Source: Paenibacillus barcinonensis
GTDB taxonomy: Bacteria > Bacillota > Bacilli > Paenibacillales > Paenibacillaceae
NCBI RefSeq assembly: GCF_003217495.1
Contig: NZ_QJSW01000002.1
Coordinates: forward strand, 234,296 to 298,295
DNA: 64,000 bases
Direction of reading: 5' to 3'
Part shown: in pieces, positions 1-7,601 of the stretch
Position numbering within the stretch: position 1 is the first letter of the stretch
Layout of the letters: each line of letters begins with the position of its first letter
Program-made: the position numbers and the translations under genes
Notes under the pieces: model-generated
Databases searched by the model: none
The model's input: the letters and a program-made list of their open reading frames with translations, nothing else
What the model was told of the DNA's origin: nothing

Positions 1-1876
1 AACTAAACATATCATTTTGTTCTTCTATCTTATGTATTGTTTCTTCGCTTAGTAGATCTTTTAGATATGCTTGGGCAGAATTACTTTCCCATTGGAATAT
101 TCCCAAACCAGACTCTCGTATGGAATTCCAGACATCTTTATCATCAACATCCATATTGTCCGGTGTAAGCCGTTCAATTCCAGCTAGCTTACATGTCTCA
201 TTGATAATTTCATTGTTGTCCAAACCCAAAATATCCAACTTTACATAATTGAGTCCATCGAGTTCTTTCATATTGATCTGACTTACTGGATACTTACTTT
301 CTTTTGTATAACAAAGACCAATGTTATCTTCGAGACTTACTGGAGAAACTATGTAGCCAGAAGGATGAGATCCTATGCTTACTATAACTCCTTGCACCAA
401 TTCAACATATTTGAATAATTCGGGATACATATCGAGATACTTCGGATCTACTCTATCGACCTTCTTATCGTCTTTGAATACTGATTTAGCAATGGCGTCT
501 ACTATCGCAAGATCCATACCTAGAGCCCTTCCAACTTCTCTAATTGCTCCTTTTAGTGCCACAGTGTTAAAGGTGATAATCTCTGAGAAATGAATACCGG
601 GAATTGTTGCTACGTAATCAATAACATCTTGCCTTTTAGATGGAGGCCAGTCCAAGTCAATATCGGCAAGCGAGATACGCTCTGGATTCAAGAACCGGAA
701 AAAGTTCAGCTTATGTTTGATACTATCCATCTCAGTAATTTTCAATAAATACGCAATCAAGCTTCCGTTAACTGATCCACGACCATATCCTTGATAAATA
801 TCATTACTATGCGCCCAATCAACTACATCTTTCTGTAGGAGCATATAGTCAATTGCTCCAACCTTTTTATATGTATCAAACTCTTCTCTAATCCGTTTAA
901 AATATGTATCTTTTTTTACTTTGTCAAACTTATTAATTCCTCGTTCGATTACACCGACATTTATCTTTTCTTTAAACACTTTTTCTGAGTCGTCGTGCAG
1001 CTTAGGATACTTTGGCGACGAATCAATCTTAAATTCTTCGATCATATCAGCCATAACGTTTGTATTATGTATAGCTTCAAGATAAACATTTCTAGGTAAA
1101 GCCGATTGCTCCTCAAACATTTTGACAACTTCAGGATATGTTTTAAAGGTTAGATCGAATGCATCTTCATCTCCATATGTCGCACCCTTAGCCTTCATTA
1201 GAATCTTACGTGCATCAGCATGAGATCTGTTTAAGGCGTGAGTGTCTGTTCCTGCAATAAGCGGTATACCTGTTTCAATTGATAAACTGTGTAGATGCTG
1301 GTTGAATAGCTTTTGCTCTGGGTGAGTGTGATATTGAATCTCAAAAAACATTCTATGCTTATTGCTAACAAAGAAATCCATAAATTTGTTCATCATCTGC
1401 TTGTTGTCATTTTTAATAGCTCTCCATAACGGAGATGCTAGACAAGCAGATGTCATGATAATATTATCCGAAGTATTGAACAGTTCTTCAAAAGTAATCC
1501 TTGGATTATAATAATAATGTCCGTCATCTTTATTGTTCGAGAGTGAAGTCAGTTTGTTTAATTCCTGCGCTCCCTCAAGATTCTTTGCAATAAGCATGTA
1601 ATGATAATTGTCGCGAATCAAACCACTTTCTTTGTCATTGTGCTCAGTGAGGTATACCTCATTCGCATGAATGTACTTCATACCTTTCTCTTCGATAGAC
1701 TGCTTCTTCTTGACCCAATTAAAAACATTACCGTGTTCAGAGAAACATATTGTTTGCATGTTAGCTTTTTCTGCTTCATCGATGTATTGTTGATATTTAG
1801 TCACAGAGTCTATAGCCATTGACGTTGATGGATTGCTAGTATCTGAATGCAAATGATAAATTACATAGTTATCCGT
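1..1876 (-). CDS. dnaE: DNA polymerase III alpha subunit (DnaE type), partial
   Basis: Replicative DNA polymerase; about 625 N-terminal residues are visible and the rest lies beyond position 1. Seen: a PHP domain opening with HLHSDTS (residues 8-14), the loop YGRGSVNGSL near residue 360, the paired catalytic aspartates in DIDLDW near 404-409, and KLDILGLD near 545 for the third. The size and spacing match family C polymerases; SPbeta carries a comparable one (YorL). The start is odd: an in-frame TAA sits just upstream and there is no ATG, GTG or usable TTG. AAGGAG is followed after 8 nt by ACG (1874-1876), then ATT at 1859-1861. The TTG at 1852 would cut off the first metal-binding His. Start uncertain, identity secure. 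Confidence 0.93.
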
Positions 1877-1920
1877 ATGATCATCTCCTTACTTGCACAC
1901 TTTTATAGAATTTGTTTCAT

Positions 1921-1944
1921 GTATTATATTTGTCTATTTGTGTT
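1921..1944 (-). promoter_or_regulatory. Phage promoter-like motif upstream of dnaE
   Basis: On the minus strand it reads ACAAATATAATAC preceded by AACACAAATAG. It shares the ACAAAKATAATAC core found before seven other transcription units in the window. It lies about 45 nt before the dnaE start. Confidence 0.55.
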
Positions 1945-2025
1945 ACATTATAATCACCTCCTCAAATCCTCCTATAAAGAGTCAATTATCCTTAATCTCA
2001 TACTCTCTATAGGAGAACATTTCAT

Positions 2026-3009
2026 CTATAAGTTATAGACACCTTCAACCTTCTTTGCTTCAGGTAGCTGAGATTCAATATCTCGTGCAGTAATTTCCAT
2101 TAAGTTTTGACGTGACATCTTCTCGCGTCTCTTCATTAATCGAACCGCCTGATGTCTGATTGCCTTCTCGATAACATTTCTTACATATCTGGCATTACTA
2201 AAATGAATCCTCAGGTCTTTTTCATCTTGTATGATCTGTTTAAGTTTTAAACCTGCTTCATTTGTAAAGCTATAATCTTTCTCTGAAGACATCTTTAAAG
2301 CTATCAGCATTAATTCGTCTGTGGAATAATCATCAAAGTTAATCTGGATAGGAAATCTTGAGGGCAATCCGGTATTAATCTGAAGGAAATCGTCCATCTC
2401 GATAGGATATCCAGCCAATATGATGATTAGATCGTCACTCTTATCTTCCATAACTTTTACAAGTGTATCTATAGCCTCTTTACCAAAGTCTTTTTCTCCT
2501 CCACGAGCAAGACTATACGCTTCATCAATGAAAAGTATCCCACCCATAGCTTTTTTTACAAGGTCACGAGTCTTCAAGGCTGTATGACCAATGTACTCCC
2601 CCACTAAATCAGCACGTTCAACCTCAATCAAATGGCCTTTGCTTAGTACACCCATTTTGTTGAGCATTTTGGATATTATTCTTGCTACTGTAGTTTTTCC
2701 TGTGCCGGGATTACCTTTGAAGATCATATGGTAAACCTGTTTGCTGTTCTTCAATCCCTCATCGCTTCGGTACTTGTTGATTTGGATTAATGAATAAATC
2801 TCATATATCAGATCCTTGACTTTATCAAGCCCAATCATTTCTTCCATCTCATTAAAAATGTCTGCTGCGGATTCATTATTGTGATTACTTGTTAATGATA
2901 TGTCCTCATTTTGCTCTAACGGCGCTCTGAGCCCACCATCAGCGTTGAATATAATATTGATCCTTGAATCATTAACAGTAATTTTCCTTAAACTTTCGTC
3001 CACAGTCAT
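2026..3009 (-). CDS. AAA+ ATPase, SpoVK/CbbX-like
   Basis: Predicted AAA+ ATPase of about 327 residues. Seen: Walker A GNPGTGKT near residue 100, Walker B ILFIDEAYSL near 155, and a sensor/arginine region with LPSRFPIQINF near 220, followed by a helical lid. The pattern matches the SpoVK/CbbX clade, whose members remodel protein complexes. The phage target is unknown; its neighbours are dnaE and a plasmid-type segregation pair. The upstream TTG at 3048 is in frame but has no ribosome site; ATG 3009 or GTG 3003 (GAGGTG, then 6 nt) is more likely. Confidence 0.85.
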   Translation of the reverse strand: MTVDESLRKITVNDSRINIIFNADGGLRAPLEQNEDISLTSNHNNESAADIFNEMEEMIGLDKVKDLIYEIYSLIQINKYRSDEGLKNSKQVYHMIFKGNPGTGKTTVARIISKMLNKMGVLSKGHLIEVERADLVGEYIGHTALKTRDLVKKAMGGILFIDEAYSLARGGEKDFGKEAIDTLVKVMEDKSDDLIIILAGYPIEMDDFLQINTGLPSRFPIQINFDDYSTDELMLIALKMSSEKDYSFTNEAGLKLKQIIQDEKDLRIHFSNARYVRNVIEKAIRHQAVRLMKRREKMSRQNLMEITARDIESQLPEAKKVEGVYNL

Positions 3010-3103
3010 CACCTCGTTAAGACAGTATATGCTCCTGTGTTGGTGCAAAATGCTTATCTGATTTTATTGATTATGATATATGTATAGTAGGCCGAAGCCT
3101 ACA

Positions 3104-3376
3104 TTAAAATGAACCAAATAGTTCGTCCAGTTTGTCATCGTATACCTCTGAACTTTCCATTTGTTCCTCTTCGCTCTGCATGGAAAGTTCCGTATCCTCC
3201 TCAAAAGGGAGAGGCAATTCGTTTATGTTAAGGCTTGAACCAGTACCAAAAAACAATAGTCTCAATGCCCTCCTAACCACATCGCTTTTATCTTCGTGGG
3301 GAGGTAATCTTTTCCACGCTTCAATAAGATCCTCATCTTTATTGGGTCTAAGTCTTGCTCTAGCAGCTATTTCCAT
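3104..3376 (-). CDS. parR: ParR-like DNA-binding adaptor
   Basis: A 90-residue protein directly after and overlapping the ParM-like gene by 10 nt. The N-terminal half (ARARLRPNKDEDLIEAW, then KSDVVRRALRLLF) looks like a ribbon-helix-helix DNA-binding fold. The C-terminal half is acidic and low complexity (many E/S), as expected for a tail that contacts a filament. Size, order and fold fit a type II plasmid partition adaptor. The assignment rests on context plus pattern, not on a strong sequence signature. Confidence 0.6.
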   Translation of the reverse strand: MEIAARARLRPNKDEDLIEAWKRLPPHEDKSDVVRRALRLLFFGTGSSLNINELPLPFEEDTELSMQSEEEQMESSEVYDDKLDELFGSF

Positions 3377-4311
3377 GATTTCTTTCCAATCTTTCCATAT
3401 CCTCTAACTTGAGCGAGTTGATCCATCAAAATCTTGTTTGGAAGATCTAAGTATTCAAAAATAAATCGAGCGGCCCCACCAGCGATTAAGTAGATGTCAA
3501 AGTTGGTATTCAAACTTTCAATTTCATTTTTGATTTGTCTAGCTAACGATTTAAATGCTTTTTGAATTAGTGGAACTATATTGTGTCCAAGGTAATTACC
3601 TGAGATAACATAAGTGTCTAATTCGTATATAGCTGGAGTATGCCCAGTTAGTTTTTGTATGTAAGTTTGTAATAGCGTGTACGCTTTCTCTACCCCCACT
3701 AAAACACTTTTGGATTCTTTTAATATACTGGATTTGCTGAATCCTAGTAAATTCAAAGTGTAAAATCCCAGATCGACAGTTAGTATCTTTTGTTTGGCTG
3801 CTTTTACTTTAGCGATTTTGCCATCGTCACCTAATAGATAGTCCATTGTAACACCTAATCCTTGAGGAACTATCTTGCATTCTTCAATAACAGGCTGGAC
3901 AGTAATGTTGTTTCCCTTACCTTTACGAATCTTATATTCACCCTGATCAGCCAATCCCAAAAGTTTTTGTTCAAATGGAGCTTTTTGTTTAAAGTAAAAG
4001 TCAATAGGAAGTCCACTTACTAATTTCACTTTTTCTTTTTTAGCTAAATACCCCAGAGTAGTCTTCATGACCACTTCACTTGTCTCAGCCTCGGCTTTAT
4101 TATTATTGAGAGAGAAGTATTTAACATCACTGTATTCTACGGCAGCATTTCCTACGAACAACTCATCGTTGTAAATGAAGTGGTCTGATTTTATATTTTG
4201 TTCAAATAAGTCTTTAGCTTCCCCAGCTATAGTTGGTTGACGAAAGAACTTTCCTCCTCTCTCACCTTTAGTCCATTTAAATCCAAGGTCTAAATTTAAT
4301 GTGTTATACAA
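3367..4311 (-). CDS. parM: ParM/Alp-like actin-family segregation protein
   Basis: Predicted actin-fold ATPase of 314 residues. Seen: N-terminal phosphate-1-like strand NLDLGFKWTKG, a second phosphate motif LTVDLGFYTLNLLG around 190, and the adenosine-type loop YLIAGGAARFIFEYL near 285. Such proteins form filaments that push replicated plasmids apart. Start chosen at TTG 4311 (AAAGGAGG, then 10 nt); ATT 4314 is also possible. A GTAC-rich leader and a phage promoter motif lie upstream, as in parC-parM-parR loci. This suggests an extrachromosomal or plasmid-prophage phase, or filament use during lytic growth. Confidence 0.78.
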   Translation of the reverse strand: MYNTLNLDLGFKWTKGERGGKFFRQPTIAGEAKDLFEQNIKSDHFIYNDELFVGNAAVEYSDVKYFSLNNNKAEAETSEVVMKTTLGYLAKKEKVKLVSGLPIDFYFKQKAPFEQKLLGLADQGEYKIRKGKGNNITVQPVIEECKIVPQGLGVTMDYLLGDDGKIAKVKAAKQKILTVDLGFYTLNLLGFSKSSILKESKSVLVGVEKAYTLLQTYIQKLTGHTPAIYELDTYVISGNYLGHNIVPLIQKAFKSLARQIKNEIESLNTNFDIYLIAGGAARFIFEYLDLPNKILMDQLAQVRGYGKIGKKSWK

Positions 4312-4315
4312 AATG

Positions 4316-4432
4316 GTACAACCTCCTTTTGAAGTCATGTACACAGATATACCAGATTGAGATAGTCTGTTCCATTTGTGTACATTTGTGGCCTCTATAG
4401 ATTGATTGTACCATTTATAATTGTTTATGTAC
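4316..4432. promoter_or_regulatory. GTAC-centred repeat region, parC-like centromere/operator candidate
   Basis: Five GTAC cores (4316, 4339, 4380, 4408, 4429), each within (T/G)GTAC(A/C), occupy the leader between the promoter motif and the ParM-like gene. Spacings of 23, 41, 28 and 21 nt put several on one helix face. Ribbon-helix-helix ParR proteins bind tandem sites in exactly this position. Confidence 0.45.
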
Positions 4433-4433
4433 A

Positions 4434-4453
4434 GTATTATCTTTGTATTTTAA
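4434..4453 (-). promoter_or_regulatory. Phage promoter-like motif upstream of parM
   Basis: Minus strand: TTAAAATACAAAGATAATAC. There is no TTGACA-like box 17 nt upstream of GATAAT, so recognition by a factor other than host sigma-A is plausible. Confidence 0.6.
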
Positions 4454-4506
4454 ATATCTACTTTACACCCCTGTATCACCCATGATCCTGTAAAATTGAT
4501 GTTTCA

Positions 4507-4998
4507 TCAGGAATTTGCCTTCAAAAAAGGCTGATATCTCAAGGATAATTCAGTTAGCCATTCTTCGTTATCACAATTTTCACTTCGAGTAACCAAAGCA
4601 AGATCAATCATTGAGGATATTTGCTCCCCAGTAAGTTCAACATCGTCTATTTCTACATCGCAGTAAAAATTCACTATCTCATGATACTTGTTTGGATTGG
4701 CAACAGCATTTAACTTGTTTTCTATGTATAATTCTAAGTTCACTTTAGCTTCAGGATACTCTTTCTTAATCATGTTGACTGCCTCATGGTATGTAAACTT
4801 TCTCAGATGATCTCCATCAAACTGAAAATTGATAATGAAACTATTGAAGTGAAGTCTTCTTAGTATGTAGTCATATGATACTGTTTTTTGATCGAAAATG
4901 TATTCCATGTTCAACTTCTTCTCTTTAAAAGCTGGATAGAATACTCTCAAATGCTTATCGAACAGCTTAAACAATTCTTTGTCATTTAGTTTTATCAT
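4507..4998 (-). CDS. Hypothetical protein, 163 aa
   Basis: Family not recognised. Acidic, mixed alpha/beta composition; ATG start shortly after AAAGGTAAATATAT. The C-terminal stretch (SSMIDLALVTRSENCDNEEW) faintly resembles an IDEAL-type helix, which is too weak to name. Last gene before the parM promoter. Confidence 0.75.
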   Translation of the reverse strand: MIKLNDKELFKLFDKHLRVFYPAFKEKKLNMEYIFDQKTVSYDYILRRLHFNSFIINFQFDGDHLRKFTYHEAVNMIKKEYPEAKVNLELYIENKLNAVANPNKYHEIVNFYCDVEIDDVELTGEQISSMIDLALVTRSENCDNEEWLTELSLRYQPFLKANS

Positions 4999-5015
4999 AT
5001 ATATTTACCTTTCTA

Positions 5016-5168
5016 TTAATATGGGTCATTCTCAGACTGATAATATTCTAAGCCATAGTTCATTTGCCATTCAATCAGTTTTGCTATGTATTTATCGTAC
5101 TTTACTTTCTCAATCAATCCATTTTCAAATCTTACATTTAATATTTTAGTGTAATTTTGTATTGGAAT
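5016..5168 (-). CDS. Small hypothetical protein with ATT start, 50 aa
   Basis: Open frame of 51 codons rich in Lys, Glu and Tyr, ending QSENDPY, between two well-formed genes. TAG precedes it in frame and there is no ATG, GTG or early TTG. AGGAGAG is followed after 7 nt by ATT (5166-5168). It fills an otherwise empty 190-nt gap with coding-like sequence. One of the clearest near-cognate start cases. Confidence 0.6.
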   Translation of the reverse strand: MPIQNYTKILNVRFENGLIEKVKYDKYIAKLIEWQMNYGLEYYQSENDPY

Positions 5169-5187
5169 AACGTATCTCTCCTACTTT

Positions 5188-5415
5188 CTATTTAACTTTT
5201 AAAGGCGTATAACAATCAGAACAAACAATCCATGTACAAGTATCTAGACGATTTGAAAACTGATACCATTTAGATGGCACAAACCATTCTTTAGTGGATA
5301 TGAATCTAGCTATGGCTTCACAGTTACTACAATATAGAGAATCGGTGTTACTATGTATTCTTGCAGAAGGCTTGTATCCATATATGCCTAAATGCTTCTT
5401 TACTTTTTCACTCAT
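5188..5415 (-). CDS. Small zinc-ribbon-like protein, 75 aa
   Basis: Two CxxC pairs (YCSNCEAIA and VCSDCYTPL) about 35 residues apart suggest a zinc ribbon. Its ATG overlaps the end of the upstream gene by 8 nt, implying translational coupling. Function unknown. Confidence 0.7.
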   Translation of the reverse strand: MSEKVKKHLGIYGYKPSARIHSNTDSLYCSNCEAIARFISTKEWFVPSKWYQFSNRLDTCTWIVCSDCYTPLKVK

Positions 5416-5701
5416 GCTGACTCACGATTTTTGCGACACAGTATAGATCGCCTTTTCTAAATACATTTGCATATTCCATAGCTTCTGTTTTTGTATCAAA
5501 TTCATCAATCCTATATCCAGAATCTAACCTATGTTCCCAAAATGAAATTACGATCCACTTATAATCTACATTTTCGTCCTCGTCTGACAATCTAATTGTT
5601 TTATCAAATTCACCCTGTCTGTAAGCCTCATTGTAGTAAGCTTGTCTGAGTGATTCCATTTCTTTTGAATAAAATAGCTCTTTAAGTGGTTGATTGTCCA
5701 T
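5408..5701 (-). CDS. Hypothetical protein, 97 aa
   Basis: Start placed at ATG 5701 because GGGGAGGG lies 8 nt before it; longer in-frame starts lack a ribosome site. Contains DYKWIVISFWEHRLDSGYRI and FDTKTEAMEYA, a compact alpha/beta pattern common in phage small proteins. Not recognised. Confidence 0.7.
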   Translation of the reverse strand: MDNQPLKELFYSKEMESLRQAYYNEAYRQGEFDKTIRLSDEDENVDYKWIVISFWEHRLDSGYRIDEFDTKTEAMEYANVFRKGDLYCVAKIVSQHE

Positions 5702-5942
5702 TCTCAATTCCCTCCCCAAAATAATCATTAATTGCTTCCTCAATATAGCTTTTTCCAATATTCAATGAATAGTTAACATTAAAAACGGTTTGATATACTA
5801 ATGGACATATTTTCTTTTTGATTTTTACATTGTGGCTGTGAATTACTCCTACTCTTTCGATCCACTCTGAATTATTCTTATAAATGATTTTATATGTAAC
5901 ATTATCACGTTCAATGTATTTAATGACTTTATTTCTGCTCAA
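5682..5942 (-). CDS. Hypothetical protein, 86 aa
   Basis: Start at TTG 5942, preceded by AGAGGAG. An in-frame ATG at 5978 falls inside the intergenic palindrome and has no ribosome site. Basic N-terminal half; overlaps the next gene by 20 nt. Not recognised. Confidence 0.65.
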   Translation of the reverse strand: MSRNKVIKYIERDNVTYKIIYKNNSEWIERVGVIHSHNVKIKKKICPLVYQTVFNVNYSLNIGKSYIEEAINDYFGEGIENGQSTT

Positions 5943-5961
5943 AACGCTCCTCTTTTCTATG

Positions 5962-5977
5962 TAAAATATAAGTTTCA
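5962..5977. repeat. Intergenic palindrome TRAAA-N6-TTTYA
   Basis: Exact copy, central hexamer TATAAG (+ strand). It lies between the sigma-factor stop codon and the ribosome site of the next gene. Confidence 0.8.
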
Positions 5978-5990
5978 TTTAAACTATGTA

Positions 5991-6629
5991 TTAAGAAAAT
6001 GCTGGAGCCAACTTAGTAATACTACGCTTATATGCCTGATGAACTGCCTGACGACTCACCTTTAACTCTTTGCCGATATCTGTTAATGCATCGCCCTCAA
6101 AAAAGTACTTAAATGAAACAACTTTTTCTTTTTCGGTTAAACTAGACTCAATTAAATTAGTTAGTTTATGATTAAACTCATCTTCTTCAACCTTGTCAAA
6201 ATCGAGATGAGATTCATTTGATAAGACCTCCGCAATAGTCTTTTCACTGCTTTGATCTGCTTTCCCAAGAGGTGTATCTAAACTAATCGAATCAAATGAG
6301 CCTCGACACTTCATGTGCTTATAGCGTTCAGCTTTCACAAACTCCATCCATACAACTCGACCAGCATACGTAACAAACTTAATGTCCTTTGAGGTATCAT
6401 ATGTATCAAATGCAACAATCAAACCGTATAAACCCAAACTTACCAAGTCATCTAAATCGTCCGTGTACCCAGCTTTTTTCCATTTGTTTGCCAGTTTTAC
6501 TGCGATACGAATATTATTGTTGATTACCTTATCCTTCAGCTCTTTACTGTCAGTTTCTTTTGCTACCAAAATCATTGCCTCATTATCAAAATTCGGGTCA
6601 TACTGTTGTAGCATCATATTAAAATTCAT
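5991..6629 (-). CDS. Phage RNA polymerase sigma factor (sigma-70 family)
   Basis: 212 residues with region 2 (DDLDDLVSLGLYGLIVAFDT, then FVTYAGRVVWMEFVKAER; -10 recognition and core binding) and region 4 helix-turn-helix (LTDIGKELKVSRQAVHQAYK; -35 recognition). There is no region 1.1 or long region 3, so it resembles the short alternative sigma factors of Firmicutes phages. It should redirect host RNA polymerase to phage promoters, and is a natural candidate to read the AAAACACAAAGATAATAC motif in this window. Start ATG 6629. TAATACATAG follows its stop. Confidence 0.9.
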   Translation of the reverse strand: MNFNMMLQQYDPNFDNEAMILVAKETDSKELKDKVINNNIRIAVKLANKWKKAGYTDDLDDLVSLGLYGLIVAFDTYDTSKDIKFVTYAGRVVWMEFVKAERYKHMKCRGSFDSISLDTPLGKADQSSEKTIAEVLSNESHLDFDKVEEDEFNHKLTNLIESSLTEKEKVVSFKYFFEGDALTDIGKELKVSRQAVHQAYKRSITKLAPAFS

Positions 6630-6684
6630 TTTCTCTACCTATTGCATATGCAACTCTGGCACATGCCCTTATTATGTATTTGTG

Positions 6685-6713
6685 TTGACGATAATTTTTG
6701 TAAAACGTATAAT
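6685..6713 (+). promoter_or_regulatory. Sigma-A promoter (plus strand)
   Basis: TTGACG, exactly 17 nt, then TATAAT: near-perfect host consensus facing opposite to all surrounding genes. The predicted transcript start is near 6720. Confidence 0.8.
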
Positions 6714-6719
6714 GTAGTT

Positions 6720-6780
6720 ACAATAGACTAAGGTTTAACCGGGAGCAGTCATTGCCTTAATTGGAGTGGCTGCTCTTTTT
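6720..6780 (+). ncRNA. Candidate small RNA of about 60 nt
   Basis: Starts just below a consensus promoter and ends at a strong intrinsic terminator (GAGCAGTCATTGCC pairing with TTGGAGTGGCTGCTC, then TTTTT). No convincing open frame fits. It is antisense to the leader of the sigma-factor transcript, so it could regulate that mRNA or act in trans. Expression is inferred, not shown. Confidence 0.65.
6743..6780 (+). terminator. Intrinsic terminator of the small RNA
   Basis: Long imperfect stem with GAGCAG/CTGCTC at its base followed by TTTTT on the plus strand; no T-run on the minus strand. Confidence 0.75.
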
Positions 6781-6811
6781 GATGAAGAAAGTGCTTCATT
6801 AAGACTATGTA

Positions 6812-7558
6812 TTAACTAAATGTTGGTTCAGGCTTCGCTTCGACCTCAACACAGTCTGAATCGGACTCAACATCGATAATCAAAGAAGTATAGTTCTGAT
6901 TCAATTTCATTAGCAAGAGCTCAAAATCGTTTAAGTGTCTAAGAGACTTCAAATCCTTTACTTCATGACGCTCAATGTCCCACCCTTTATCTTTACTGTC
7001 CTTCCAACGATGCAATCTGATGGATTGGTTCATCTCTTCATCTTTCTCACATTCAAAAATCAAGTTTGCATATTCGTAAGACCCCCAGTGTCTTTCTTCG
7101 CTGTACTCTACCTCTAATGTAACTTCAGCATATTCATAACTAACGCCATCATCATAATCAACTTCTAATTTATTCGTATCAATATTCTTACCTACAAAGT
7201 CCATCCAATGTTTGTACAGATCTGATACATTTAAATGCTTTACTTTTTCGTCTGTAGTCATAAGATTCTTGAAATTACTAAGAAGTTGTTTATTCTCAAG
7301 TGCTGAGTTTTGGAGTACATCTACCAGTACCGCATCCAATTTAGTTATGTATTGTGAATAGTCGTAAGTCTCAAGATAGGGAACCATTACCGATTTAACT
7401 TTATCCTCAATGATCTTTGTGACATCGCCGTATGAGCGGAATAGATTTTCAAGTGCATTTACTACACCTTTCTCCAGTTGTTGTTCAATCAACTTCTCTA
7501 CAGTTCCATCCTCAAGCTTTCTAGTAATTGTATCTTTAATGCTATTTTCAAGTGTCAT
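6812..7558 (-). CDS. Hypothetical protein, 248 aa
   Basis: Not recognised. The N-terminal half is helical and charged with repeated heptad-like spacing. The C-terminal half is beta-rich and acidic (SYEYAEVTLEVEYSEERHWG). Sits directly upstream of the sigma factor and downstream of the GHKL ATPase. TAATACATAG follows the stop codon. Confidence 0.75.
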   Translation of the reverse strand: MTLENSIKDTITRKLEDGTVEKLIEQQLEKGVVNALENLFRSYGDVTKIIEDKVKSVMVPYLETYDYSQYITKLDAVLVDVLQNSALENKQLLSNFKNLMTTDEKVKHLNVSDLYKHWMDFVGKNIDTNKLEVDYDDGVSYEYAEVTLEVEYSEERHWGSYEYANLIFECEKDEEMNQSIRLHRWKDSKDKGWDIERHEVKDLKSLRHLNDFELLLMKLNQNYTSLIIDVESDSDCVEVEAKPEPTFS

Positions 7559-7601
7559 ATATTATATCTCCCTTTTATTTGAAGTGTTTTATAAAGAATG
7601 A

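Noticed and set aside
5943..5978. ATG at 5978 as start of the 86-aa protein
   Set aside because: Also created by the palindrome; AGAGGAG precedes TTG 5942.
6743..6815. Plus-strand peptide ALIGVAALFDEESASLRLCI with ATT start after GGGAG
   Set aside because: It would run through the terminator stem of the small RNA and into the next gene; coincidence is more likely.
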